DNA of 64,000 nt from an uncultured Lachnospiraceae bacterium (lineage in GTDB: Bacteria > Bacillota > Clostridia > Lachnospirales > Lachnospiraceae): positions 6,478 through 70,477 of the forward strand of contig CAJUQJ010000017.1 in NCBI GenBank assembly GCA_910588215.1. The letters run 5' to 3'. Numbering within the stretch: the first letter of the stretch is position 1; each line of letters opens with the position of its first letter. Positions 8,435-17,591 of this stretch are shown here, piece after piece. Both the position numbers and the translations under genes were made by a program. The notes under the pieces are model-generated. The model searched no databases. It was not told where the DNA came from and saw only the letters and a list, made by a program, of their open reading frames with translations.

Positions 8435-10186
8435 ATGAAGGAAGAAATACCTTATCAACATAAAACATATCACAGGAGTAAGACTGTGACAGCACTGTTT
8501 CTATGTCTGATCGCATTTGCCGGTCTGATGGGCAGGCTGGCCTATCTGATGATCTTCCAGTCGGAATATTATACGATGAAGGCCAAGGAGCTTCATGAGC
8601 GGGAGCGCAGTATCAAGGCGGCCAGAGGCAGGATCATAGACGCCAATGGCAAGATCCTGGCGGACAATAAGACAGTCTGTACGATCTCTGTGATTCACAA
8701 CCAGATCACGGACCAGGAAGAAGTGATCGCCATGCTGTGCAAAGAGCTGGGATTATCAGAAGACTATGTCAGGAAAAGAGTAGAGAAATATTCTTCGATA
8801 GAAAAGATCAAGAGCAATGTAGATAAGAGCATAGGAGATGCTATCCGTGCCTATGATCTGGCAGGCGTCAAAGTGGATGAGGATTACAAGCGTTATTATC
8901 CTTATGATTCGCTGGCATCCAAGGTGCTGGGATTTACAGGAGGGGATAACCAGGGGATCATTGGGCTGGAGGTCATCTATGAGGAATATTTGCAGGGGGA
9001 AGCGGGAACAATCCTCACTGTGACAGATGCGAAGGGCGTCGAGGTGGCGGAGGCGGGCGAAGAGCGGGTGGAACCCATCGATGGTCAGGATCTTTATATC
9101 AGTCTGGATATGAATATTCAAAGCTATGCCACACAGCTGGCGCTGCAGACTATGGAGACAAAGGAAGCGAAGAGTGTATCCATTCTTGTCATGAATCCGC
9201 AGAACGGAGAGATATTGGCCATGGCCAATGTTCCGGAGTTTAACTTAAACGATCCTTATGCACTTCCGGAAACGGTAGATGCGGATACGATCAGTGAGGA
9301 AGAAAAGCAGAATCTGCTGAATGGTATATGGCGTAACGGCTGCATCAATGACACTTACGAGCCGGGGTCTACGTTTAAGATCATCACGGCCGCGGCAGGT
9401 CTGGAATCGGGAGAGGTCAAAACTACGGATACATTTAACTGTCCAGGATATATCATGGTGGAAGACCGCAAGATACGCTGCCATAAAGTGGGAGGACATG
9501 GCGCTGAAGATTTCGTACAGGGCACGATGAATTCTTGTAATCCGGTGTTTATAACGGTGGGGATGCGGATCGGTGTGGAGCGATATTATAATTATTTTAA
9601 GCAGTTTGGACTGCTTGACAGGACCGGAATCGATCTGCCGGGAGAAGCCGGTACAATCATGCATAATGTAGAGAATATCGGGCCGGTGGAGTTGGCGACG
9701 ATTTCCTTTGGACAGTCTTTTCAGATCACGCCGATCCAGCTGGCAGTGACTGCGTCCTCCATTATAAACGGAGGTAGAAGAGTGACGCCTCATTTTGCCG
9801 TCAAGGCGGCAGACAGTGACGGGAGCAGAGACTATACTTTTACGTATCCTGTCAGAGAAAATGTGGTTTCTGCGGAGACTTCAGAAACCATGCGTTATAT
9901 TCTGGAACAGGTGGTGGCAGAGGGAAGCGGCAGGAATGGCGCTGTGGAAGGCTATCGTGTGGGTGGTAAGACAGCTACCAGCCAGACATTACCCCGGGGG
10001 AGCGGTAAGTACATTGCTTCTTTTCTGGGATTTGCGCCGGCTGATGCTCCGCAGGTGCTTGCGGTCGCCATCATCAATGATCCGCAGGGCACTTATTATG
10101 GTGGCCAGATCGCAGCACCGGTGGTACGGCAGCTTTTTGAAAACATCCTTCCCTATTTGGAGAAGATGGACTATAATAAGACATAA
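8435..10186 (+). CDS. Class B penicillin-binding protein, second copy (SpoVD-like)
   Basis: Monofunctional transpeptidase of 583 residues with a membrane anchor at about residues 18-38, a dimerisation domain and a transpeptidase domain. Motifs are S312-T-F-K, S367-C-N and K512-T-A; the usual third residue Gly of the KTG box is Ala. In Bacillus the second PBP at this place is the sporulation enzyme SpoVD, but PASTA domains are absent here, so assignment to spore cortex synthesis is only by position. The ribosome site lies inside a 13-bp hairpin. Confidence 0.93.
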   Translation: MKEEIPYQHKTYHRSKTVTALFLCLIAFAGLMGRLAYLMIFQSEYYTMKAKELHERERSIKAARGRIIDANGKILADNKTVCTISVIHNQITDQEEVIAMLCKELGLSEDYVRKRVEKYSSIEKIKSNVDKSIGDAIRAYDLAGVKVDEDYKRYYPYDSLASKVLGFTGGDNQGIIGLEVIYEEYLQGEAGTILTVTDAKGVEVAEAGEERVEPIDGQDLYISLDMNIQSYATQLALQTMETKEAKSVSILVMNPQNGEILAMANVPEFNLNDPYALPETVDADTISEEEKQNLLNGIWRNGCINDTYEPGSTFKIITAAAGLESGEVKTTDTFNCPGYIMVEDRKIRCHKVGGHGAEDFVQGTMNSCNPVFITVGMRIGVERYYNYFKQFGLLDRTGIDLPGEAGTIMHNVENIGPVELATISFGQSFQITPIQLAVTASSIINGGRRVTPHFAVKAADSDGSRDYTFTYPVRENVVSAETSETMRYILEQVVAEGSGRNGAVEGYRVGGKTATSQTLPRGSGKYIASFLGFAPADAPQVLAVAIINDPQGTYYGGQIAAPVVRQLFENILPYLEKMDYNKT

Positions 10187-10333
10187 AGTCTTATCAAGGC
10201 ATCAGAGGATGATGCAGAACATTGGATATGTTTACATAAAGCCTTATAAGGCTTCAAAATACGAAGCCCTAAATAACATCAGATATGTTTGTGGTGGAAA
10301 GATGGATGATCTGCGGGGTGATTGGAGGAAGAG

Positions 10334-11293
10334 ATGAATAGTACGATTTTAATGTCGGTTTTGTTAGCGTTTGCGATTAGCGTTGTGCTGGTACCAGCAG
10401 GAATTCCTTTTCTGCGCAGGCTGAAGGTGGGACAGACGGTCAGAGACGAAGGGCCGGAGAGCCATCTGAAGAAGAACGGAACGCCGACGATGGGCGGGAT
10501 CCTCATATTGATCAGTATAACAATAACGTCCGTTTTCTTTGTAAAGGATTATCCGAAGATCATCCCGGTGCTGTTTTTGACGTTGGGATTTGGGCTGATC
10601 GGGTTTTTGGACGACTACATTAAGGTCGTATTAAGGCGCTCTCTCGGACTTCGGGTTTGGCAGAAGTTTTTGCTGCAGATTATAGTAACAGGCGTTTTTA
10701 CGTTTTATCTGCTTCATTACACGGATGTCTCCCTTGTGATGAAAGTGCCCTTTGTGAGTGAACTGTATCTGGATTTTGGCTGGATGAATATTCCCATCTT
10801 GTTTTTTATTGTGATCGGTACCGTCAACGGTACTAATTTTACAGACGGACTGGATGGATTGGCAAGCTCTGTGACTGTGCTTGTAGCTACCTTTTTCAGC
10901 GTGGTGGCGATCGGCACGGGAAGCGGTATCGAGCCAGTTACCTGTGCGGTAGTGGGTGCGCTGCTGGGATTTCTTCTATTTAATGTTCATCCGGCCAGCG
11001 TATTTATGGGAGATACAGGTTCTCTTGCGTTGGGGGGATTCGTGGCGGCTGCGGCTTATATGATGCAGATGCCGCTTTTTATCGTGATCGTGGGATTTAT
11101 CTATATGGTGGAAGTACTTTCCGATATTATACAGGTGACATATTTTAAGATGACGGGTGGAAAACGTATCTTTAAGATGGCGCCGATCCACCATCATTTC
11201 GAATTGTGCGGTTGGTCGGAGACCAGGGTGGTAGCGGTATTTTCTATTGTAACGGCGCTTTTGTGCCTGGTGGCTCTGATGGGAGTTTGGTAG
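10334..11293 (+). CDS. mraY: Phospho-N-acetylmuramoyl-pentapeptide transferase
   Basis: Polytopic membrane enzyme that moves phospho-MurNAc-pentapeptide from UDP to undecaprenyl phosphate, making lipid I. The 319 residues have about ten hydrophobic segments. Conserved loops are present: GTPTMGG near the N-terminus, FLDDYIKV, NGTNFTDGLDGLA, FMGDTGSLALGG and MAPIHHHFEL. ATG 10334 has GGAGG at 10324-10328; an upstream in-frame TTG lies within that ribosome-site region and is rejected. Confidence 0.97.
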   Translation: MNSTILMSVLLAFAISVVLVPAGIPFLRRLKVGQTVRDEGPESHLKKNGTPTMGGILILISITITSVFFVKDYPKIIPVLFLTLGFGLIGFLDDYIKVVLRRSLGLRVWQKFLLQIIVTGVFTFYLLHYTDVSLVMKVPFVSELYLDFGWMNIPILFFIVIGTVNGTNFTDGLDGLASSVTVLVATFFSVVAIGTGSGIEPVTCAVVGALLGFLLFNVHPASVFMGDTGSLALGGFVAAAAYMMQMPLFIVIVGFIYMVEVLSDIIQVTYFKMTGGKRIFKMAPIHHHFELCGWSETRVVAVFSIVTALLCLVALMGVW

Positions 11294-11354
11294 GCATCAG
11301 GTAGGAGGATCGTTTCGAGACGATGCTTTGGAAATCGGGAGAGGATTGACGGTT

Positions 11355-12731
11355 ATGGACACATGGGATTTAGAAGGAAAGAAAGTGTTGGTAGTCGGTT
11401 CCGGTATCAGCGGGATCGGAGCTGTGAAGGCATTGGTGCATGTAGGAGCTGTACCGATCTTATACGATGCCAATGAGAATCTGCGGCAGGAGGAAGTAGA
11501 GGCAAAGCTGCTGCCGGCAATACAGGTCAGGATTCTGATCGGTGTACTGCCGCGTGAGGTGGCCGAGACAGTGGAACTTGTGATCTTAAGTCCGGGAGTG
11601 CCGACGGATACTGAATTTGTGGATAGTTTTCGCACCAGGGGGATCAGAATATGGGGAGAGGTCGAACTGGCGTATCGCATTGGTAAGGGCAGGGTGATCG
11701 GTATCACTGGAACCAACGGTAAGACGACTACCACTTCCCTGGTAGGGGAGATCATGGCGGCATATTGCGAGGATGTGGATGTAGTCGGGAATATAGGTAA
11801 TCCTTATACGCTGACGGCCTTAGATGCAACGGAAGATACCGTGACGGTGGCAGAGATCAGCAGTTTCCAGTTGGAGACAGTGGAGACGTTTTGTCCGGAC
11901 GTTTCCGCGATTTTAAATATTACGCCGGATCATCTGAACAGGCATCATACGATGGAAAACTATGCGGCGGCTAAAGAGGCGATCGCAGGCGAACAGACGA
12001 AGGATCAGGTCTGCGTCTTGAACTATGAGAACAGCTTCACGCGTTCCTTCGGGGAGCGATGCCCGGCCCGCGTTGTATGGTTTTCTTCCGGACGTAAGCT
12101 TAAGGACGGCTATTACCAGGAGGGGGAGGAGATCTATCAGGCAACGGAGGGTAAGAGCGTTCCCGTTATGAACATTCATGATATGAATCTGGTGGGCACC
12201 TGTAATGTGGAAAACGTCATGGCGGCGATCGCGGTCACACAGGCCATGGGAGTGCCGATGAAGACGATTCTGGAAGTGGTGAAACGGTTTAAGGCTGTAG
12301 AACACAGAATAGAGTTTGTAGCCACCAGGAACGGGGTGGACTATTACAATGATTCCAAAGGGACCAATCCTGATGCCGCTATACAGGGGATCAGAGCGAT
12401 GAGTAAGCCGACGGTGTTGATCGGCGGCGGCTATGACAAGCAGAGTGTATATGATGAGTGGATAGAGGCCTTTGAGGGTAAAGTAAAGTGCCTCGTACTG
12501 ATTGGACAGACAAGAGAGAAGATTGCTGCCTGTGCGAGAAGTCACGGTGTTTCCAATATTATCATGGCGGACAGTTTTGAGGAAGCTTTTGCAGTCTGTG
12601 TTCGGGAAGCGGTAAAGGGAGATGCAGTGCTGTTGTCTCCGGCCTGTGCAAGCTGGGGTATGTTTCCTAATTATGAAGTCAGAGGAAGACTTTTTAAGGA
12701 ACTTGTGAATCAATTGGAGGAATCGAAATAA
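11355..12731 (+). CDS. murD: UDP-N-acetylmuramoylalanine--D-glutamate ligase
   Basis: Cytoplasmic Mur ligase that adds D-Glu to UDP-MurNAc-L-Ala using ATP. The protein is 458 residues. It has an N-terminal Rossmann-like domain (VLVVGSGISGIGA), the ATP-binding loop GITGTNGKTTTTS, the metal-site region ITPDHLNRHHTMENY, and the C-terminal domain with YNDSKGTNPDA and LLSPACASWGMF. ATG 11355 is preceded by GGGAGAGG; a longer in-frame start at 11328 lacks support. It ends directly before the ftsW-type gene. Confidence 0.97.
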   Translation: MDTWDLEGKKVLVVGSGISGIGAVKALVHVGAVPILYDANENLRQEEVEAKLLPAIQVRILIGVLPREVAETVELVILSPGVPTDTEFVDSFRTRGIRIWGEVELAYRIGKGRVIGITGTNGKTTTTSLVGEIMAAYCEDVDVVGNIGNPYTLTALDATEDTVTVAEISSFQLETVETFCPDVSAILNITPDHLNRHHTMENYAAAKEAIAGEQTKDQVCVLNYENSFTRSFGERCPARVVWFSSGRKLKDGYYQEGEEIYQATEGKSVPVMNIHDMNLVGTCNVENVMAAIAVTQAMGVPMKTILEVVKRFKAVEHRIEFVATRNGVDYYNDSKGTNPDAAIQGIRAMSKPTVLIGGGYDKQSVYDEWIEAFEGKVKCLVLIGQTREKIAACARSHGVSNIIMADSFEEAFAVCVREAVKGDAVLLSPACASWGMFPNYEVRGRLFKELVNQLEESK

Positions 12732-13898
12732 GTGGAGCGAAGAAATGCATCCCGCAGAGGAAGATCAAATAGTGAAAATTTCATGGATTACAGCTTGCTG
12801 TTTATTGTGCTGTTTCTATTGGCTTTTGGATTGCTGATGGTGTACTCCACCAGTTCTTATGATGCGAATCTGGACGTTGGGGACTCTGCCTATTATTTAA
12901 AGAAACAGATATTTGCCACGATAGTCGGACTGGTGGCTATGATCTTTGTAGCGAATATCCCCTATCATTTTTGGGAAAGATTTGCGGTGATCGGCTACCT
13001 GGTCTCGGTGGTTCTGATCCTTCTGATCATTCCCTTCGGACATGAAGCTAACGGCGCAAAGCGCTGGTTATACATAGGACCGATCTCGCTGCAGCCGGCG
13101 GAAGTTGCCAAATTGTGCATGATATTATTTCTGTCTAGTATGATCTGTACCATGGGGAAACAGATACGATACCGTAAAGGATTCTGGATGGTGATCCTGG
13201 TACCGATGCCGATCGCTCTGATGATATGGAAGATCACGCAGAATATGAGTTCGGCGATCATTGTAGTGGGAATAGCGGTACTAATGCTGTTCGTCGCCTG
13301 TCCAGATTATAAGCGGTTTATTTTGTTGGGGCTGGCGACTGCCGCGGGTGCTGCCCTTATTGTCTTTGTCATCGTGCAGATGGGAGCGTCTCAGACGGAC
13401 AGTCTGGATTTCAGAGGAGCGCGCATTCTGGCGTGGCTCGACCCGGAAGCCTATGCCAACGGTAAGGGATTTCAGACGATACAGGCGCTCTATGCCATCG
13501 GTTCGGGTGGTGTCATGGGGAAGGGACTGGGAGCCAGTATGCAGAAGCTGGGTTTTCTCCCGGAGGCGCAGAATGATATGATATTTTCCATTATCTGTGA
13601 GGAACTTGGATTGTTTGGCGGCTATGCGGTGATGATCATGTTTATTTTGCTGATCTGGCGGTTTATGGTGATCGCCAACAATGCGCCGGATCTGTTTGGC
13701 GCACTTCTGGTAGTGGGGGTCATGGGGCACATTGCCATCCAGGTGATCTTAAATATTGCGGTTGTGACTAACACCATTCCAAATACAGGAATTTCGCTGC
13801 CCTTTATCAGCTATGGAGGCTCGTCGGTCATGTTCCTGCTGATTGAGATCGGGCTCGTCTTAAGCGTGGCACGAGGAATACGGTTGAAGGATTTATAA
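12732..13898 (+). CDS. ftsW: FtsW/RodA/SpoVE (SEDS) family glycan polymerase
   Basis: Membrane peptidoglycan polymerase that acts with a class B PBP; here probably the divisome FtsW, though a SpoVE-like sporulation role cannot be excluded. The 388 residues form about ten membrane segments. Family regions are GAKRWLYIGPISLQPAE, QNDMIFSIICEELGLFGG and NTGISLPFISYGGSSV. The GTG start at 12732 follows the murD stop without any gap, with GGAGG in the end of murD as ribosome site. Confidence 0.95.
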   Translation: MERRNASRRGRSNSENFMDYSLLFIVLFLLAFGLLMVYSTSSYDANLDVGDSAYYLKKQIFATIVGLVAMIFVANIPYHFWERFAVIGYLVSVVLILLIIPFGHEANGAKRWLYIGPISLQPAEVAKLCMILFLSSMICTMGKQIRYRKGFWMVILVPMPIALMIWKITQNMSSAIIVVGIAVLMLFVACPDYKRFILLGLATAAGAALIVFVIVQMGASQTDSLDFRGARILAWLDPEAYANGKGFQTIQALYAIGSGGVMGKGLGASMQKLGFLPEAQNDMIFSIICEELGLFGGYAVMIMFILLIWRFMVIANNAPDLFGALLVVGVMGHIAIQVILNIAVVTNTIPNTGISLPFISYGGSSVMFLLIEIGLVLSVARGIRLKDL

Positions 13899-13965
13899 GG
13901 ACAAGATAACTTTTGCGTGGAAAACCATATAGATAGAATAGGTCATATTTTTAGATTAGAGGTAG

Positions 13966-15222
13966 ATGAATATGGACGCTGTTCGTATCTATGGTGGTAA
14001 CTGTCTGAAAGGACAGACTACGATACAAGGGTCAAAGAATGCGTCACTGCCGATTCTTGCGGCAACGCTGTTGATAAACGGTATCTGTGAGATTGAGAAT
14101 TGTCCTGATATAGCCGATGTATATCACATGCAGCGGTTATTGGAGAGTCTTGGGTGTAAGGTTGAAAGAGAAGGGACACTTGTGCGGATAGATACAAGAT
14201 GTCTGAGGGAATGTGATATGCCGGCCGATTCCGTGGGGGTGATGCGTTCTTCTATCATGCTTCTGGGGGCGTTGCTTGCCAGGACCGGCAGAGTCAGTAT
14301 GGAGTATCCGGGCGGCTGTGTGATCGGCGCCAGGCCCATTGATCTGCATCTGCAGTCACTGCGCAGGATGGGAGTTGCGATCGAACAGCGGGAAACGGGA
14401 TTTTCGGCTGAGGCGGCAAGGTTGAAAGGTGCGGTATTCAGGCTGCCTTTTGTCAGTGTAGGCGTGACCGAGAATCTGCTGCTTGCCGCGGTCCTGGCAG
14501 AAGGCACCACTGTGATCGAACCGGCGGCAAGGGAGCCGGAGATACGTGCTTTATGTGAATTTTTAAGGATGGCAGGCGCTAAGATCGAAGGAAGGGGCAG
14601 TAACTGTCTGGTGGTTCACGGTGTGGAGAGACTTTTACCTGTCAGGTATTCGGTCCCTGCGGACAGGATCGTTGCGGGTACGTACATGTGTGCCTGTATG
14701 TGTGCCGGCGGCAATGTTTTTCTGAAAGGTGCACCGGCAGAGGATATGAGGAGTGTACTGGACCAGGCCTGCAGGATGGGAGTCATGGTAGACTGTGCAT
14801 CGGACGGCGTTCTGGTAACGGGCCGGGCGCGCGCAAGTGCCCCGTGTGTGTTGAGGACCGGATGTTACCCTGATTTTCCTACGGATATGCAGTCTCCCTT
14901 CATGGTGGTGATGGCAGTGTGCGGAGAAGATAGTCGAATTGAAGAGACCGTATTTGAGAATCGTTTCCGGATCGTGCCGGAGCTTAAGAAAATGGGGGCG
15001 GATATCAGCATTCTGGGCAATACGGCCTACGTGAACGGGAGGAGGGGTCTTCATGGTGCGATCGTGCAGGCCCAGGAACTGCGGGGAGGTGCGGCGCTCG
15101 TCGTCGCGGCGCTCGCGGCACAGGGAACCAGTATCGTCACTAACCGTCATTACATTGACAGAGGATATGAAGATATTGTTTCGCATCTGCGGGAATTGGG
15201 GGCAGATATAGAACTTGCATGA
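13966..15222 (+). CDS. murA: UDP-N-acetylglucosamine 1-carboxyvinyltransferase
   Basis: Catalyses the first committed step of peptidoglycan precursor synthesis, adding enolpyruvate from PEP to UDP-GlcNAc; target of fosfomycin. The 418 residues are full length. SKNASLPILAATLL near the N-terminus carries the substrate-binding Lys-Asn pair. The active-site Cys is present in PGGCVIGARPIDLHL, so the enzyme should be fosfomycin-sensitive in principle. The C-terminus has RGGAALVVAALAAQG. Its place between ftsW and divIB is where murG or murB is often found. Confidence 0.96.
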   Translation: MNMDAVRIYGGNCLKGQTTIQGSKNASLPILAATLLINGICEIENCPDIADVYHMQRLLESLGCKVEREGTLVRIDTRCLRECDMPADSVGVMRSSIMLLGALLARTGRVSMEYPGGCVIGARPIDLHLQSLRRMGVAIEQRETGFSAEAARLKGAVFRLPFVSVGVTENLLLAAVLAEGTTVIEPAAREPEIRALCEFLRMAGAKIEGRGSNCLVVHGVERLLPVRYSVPADRIVAGTYMCACMCAGGNVFLKGAPAEDMRSVLDQACRMGVMVDCASDGVLVTGRARASAPCVLRTGCYPDFPTDMQSPFMVVMAVCGEDSRIEETVFENRFRIVPELKKMGADISILGNTAYVNGRRGLHGAIVQAQELRGGAALVVAALAAQGTSIVTNRHYIDRGYEDIVSHLRELGADIELA

Positions 15223-15231
15223 GGTTTATGG

Positions 15232-16074
15232 ATGAGTAACAAGAAAGCGGTCAATAAAGTAAAAAGAAAGAATCCGAATCTGCGTCTTGTGAAAAATGAC
15301 GATATGAAACCGGAGAGTAGTAATAGCGGACGGAAAGAAAAGGTCAGGTTTGGCAAGACCAAGAGAATGATGATCCTGTCCGCTGTACTGCTTTCACTGT
15401 TGGGTTTTTTGATCGCAGCCTATATCTATATCATTAACAATTATACGGTTACTACAGTGCATGTGGAGGGTAACATTCATTATACAAATGAGGAGATCAT
15501 GGAGATGGTGATGGGGGGAGCTTACGGCGATAACTCTTTGCTCCTCTCTCTCAAATACAGGGATAAGGGTATAGAGAACATTCCTTTCATTGAGATGATG
15601 GATGTGACCGTTGAGGCGAGGGATACGATCAGGATCACGGTATATGAGAAAGCGCTTGCCGGCTACGTGGCGTATCTGGGGCGGTATGTGTACTTTGATA
15701 AGGACGGTATCGTGGTAGAGACATCAACGGAGAAGACGGAAGGAATCCCACAGGTTACCGGACTTAAATTCGACCATGTGATCTTACATGAGCGGCTGCC
15801 GGTAGAGAAACCGGAAGTGTTTGCGGAAATACTTAATATCACGCAGCAGTTGGACAAGTATTCCATGTCAGCAGACAAGATTTATTTTGACGCAAACTAT
15901 CAGATCACATTGTTGTTTGGAGAAGCGAGAGTAGCGCTTGGAAATGATATATATATTGAAGAAAAGATTATGAAACTACAGTATATTCTGCCAGATCTTT
16001 TGGGAAAAAGCGGTGTGCTGGATATGAGGGAGTACAGTGAGGATACGAAATCTTATAGTTTTGAGCAGGACTGA
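15232..16074 (+). CDS. divIB: Cell division protein DivIB/FtsQ
   Basis: Bitopic divisome protein that works with FtsL and DivIC. The 280 residues have a very basic cytoplasmic N-terminus, one membrane segment at about residues 43-65 (ILSAVLLSLLGFLIAAYIYI), then a POTRA domain beginning YTVTTVHVEGNIHYTNEEI and a FtsQ-type beta domain. It starts 9 bp after murA. Confidence 0.92.
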   Translation: MSNKKAVNKVKRKNPNLRLVKNDDMKPESSNSGRKEKVRFGKTKRMMILSAVLLSLLGFLIAAYIYIINNYTVTTVHVEGNIHYTNEEIMEMVMGGAYGDNSLLLSLKYRDKGIENIPFIEMMDVTVEARDTIRITVYEKALAGYVAYLGRYVYFDKDGIVVETSTEKTEGIPQVTGLKFDHVILHERLPVEKPEVFAEILNITQQLDKYSMSADKIYFDANYQITLLFGEARVALGNDIYIEEKIMKLQYILPDLLGKSGVLDMREYSEDTKSYSFEQD

Positions 16075-16132
16075 GGAATGGCTTTATGGTTCAACAACTG
16101 AAAATTAAGACAGAGAAAAACACAAAAATGGG

Positions 16133-16161
16133 TTGCGAATTTTGAAAAATAATTATATGAT
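16133..16161 (+). promoter_or_regulatory. Sigma-A-type promoter of ftsZ
   Basis: TTGCGA at 16133-16138 and TATGAT at 16156-16161 with a 17-bp spacer, about 45 bp before the ftsZ start. It would let ftsZ be expressed independently of the mraZ promoter. Confidence 0.7.
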
Positions 16162-16205
16162 AATCTATGAGAGTTTATGCATGGATTATAGAAGGAGGAA
16201 ATACC

Positions 16206-17438
16206 TTGCTTGAGATTAAGTCAAATGATGCTGATTCTGCGGCGAAGATCATCGTAGTCGGTGTTGGCGGTGCAGGAAATAATGCTGTAAATAGAATGAT
16301 TGATGAAGAGATTGGCGGCGTGGAATTTATCGGGATCAATACGGATAAACAAGCGTTGCAGTTATGTAAAGCGCCTACCTTGTTACAGATAGGAGAGAAG
16401 CTTACGAAGGGACTGGGTGCCGGAGCCAAGCCGGAGATCGGGGAGAAGGCTGCAGAAGAGACATCGGACGAGGTGGCGGCAGCGCTCAAGGGTGCAGATA
16501 TGGTATTCGTCACCTGCGGTATGGGTGGAGGTACCGGAACAGGGGCAGCGCCTGTAGTTGCGAAGTTAGCCAAGGACATGGGGATACTGACTGTCGGTGT
16601 TGTGACCAAGCCGTTTCGTTTTGAGGCGAAAGCACGCATGACCAATGCGCTTGCAGGCATTGAGAAGATTAAGGATAATGTCGATACGTTGATCGTAATA
16701 CCGAATGATAAGTTGCTTGAGATAGTTGACAGAAGAACGACTATGCCGGATGCCTTGAAGAAGGCGGACGAGGTATTACAGCAGGCTGTACAGGGAATCA
16801 CGGATCTGATCAATGTGCCGTCCGTGATCAATCTGGACTTTGCGGATATCCAGACTGTCATGAAGGACAAGGGTATCGCGCATATTGGTATTGGCAGTGG
16901 TAAGGGAGACGATAAGGCCAGCGAAGCTGTTAAGATGGCTGTGGAGAGTCCGCTGCTTGAGACGACGATATCCGGGGCAACGCACGTGATCATCAATGTG
17001 TCCGGTGATATTTCACTGGCAGATGCCTCCGATGCGGCTAGCTATGTACAGGAGTTGACCGGCGACGAGGTTAATATCATTTTTGGTGCAATGTACGATG
17101 CGAACATGACGGATACGTGTAATATCACGATCATTGCTACCGGTATTGAGGAGAAGGCGAAACAGGCAGGTGGCCTTGGTTTCAAATCCGGATACATAAC
17201 CCCGACTTCTCTGCAGGGTAGACAGCCGAGTGCGGTACCTGGAGCAGGGCTTGGCAATTTCGCGGCACCTTCAGGAATGAAGCCGGGTATCCGCCAACCG
17301 GGCAGTACGACCGGACAAGCAGGAGGAGGTTCATCCCTTAAGACCATAAGCGGCATCAATAAATCAGGTGATATCAAGAGTTCTATTGAGGAGAAATCTT
17401 TGAAGATTCCGGAATTCCTCAGCAGAAATAATAAATAA
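16206..17438 (+). CDS. ftsZ: Cell division GTPase FtsZ
   Basis: Tubulin-like GTPase that forms the Z ring. The predicted 410-residue protein begins at TTG 16206, seven bases after AGGAGG (16193-16198), and gives the usual N-terminus LEIKSNDADSAAKIIVVGVGGAG; an in-frame ATG at 16167 would add 13 unlikely residues. The tubulin signature GGGTGTGAAP and the T7 region NLDFADIQTVM are present. A Gly/Pro-rich linker leads to the C-terminal peptide IPEFLSRNNK, which binds FtsA/SepF-type partners. A terminator follows. Confidence 0.98.
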   Translation: MLEIKSNDADSAAKIIVVGVGGAGNNAVNRMIDEEIGGVEFIGINTDKQALQLCKAPTLLQIGEKLTKGLGAGAKPEIGEKAAEETSDEVAAALKGADMVFVTCGMGGGTGTGAAPVVAKLAKDMGILTVGVVTKPFRFEAKARMTNALAGIEKIKDNVDTLIVIPNDKLLEIVDRRTTMPDALKKADEVLQQAVQGITDLINVPSVINLDFADIQTVMKDKGIAHIGIGSGKGDDKASEAVKMAVESPLLETTISGATHVIINVSGDISLADASDAASYVQELTGDEVNIIFGAMYDANMTDTCNITIIATGIEEKAKQAGGLGFKSGYITPTSLQGRQPSAVPGAGLGNFAAPSGMKPGIRQPGSTTGQAGGGSSLKTISGINKSGDIKSSIEEKSLKIPEFLSRNNK

Positions 17439-17454
17439 GAGACAGATCATAGAG

Positions 17455-17494
17455 AACCACAGGAGCAGATAGAGCGTATCCTGTGGTTTTTTGT
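17455..17494 (+). terminator. Terminator after ftsZ
   Basis: AACCACAGGA (17455-17464) pairs with TCCTGTGGTT (17479-17488), followed by Ts. It ends the dcw cluster before the spoIIGA-sigE unit. Confidence 0.88.
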
Positions 17495-17532
17495 TGTTAT
17501 CTGTCTTTAAAAATATTGGAAATGCTCCCTGG

Positions 17533-17567
17533 TTACGACAGAATATTCATGTCTCATTTTTTATAAT
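17533..17567 (+). promoter_or_regulatory. Candidate Spo0A-controlled promoter of spoIIGA-sigE
   Basis: TATAAT at 17562-17567 has no recognisable -35 at the right distance. TTACGACA at 17533-17540 matches the inverted 0A box TTTCGACA at 7 of 8 positions and lies just upstream of the missing -35. This is the arrangement of the Bacillus spoIIG promoter, where Spo0A~P activates sigma-A polymerase. Confidence 0.55.
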
Positions 17568-17591
17568 AAAGCAGAAGTACGGAGGTGAGAT

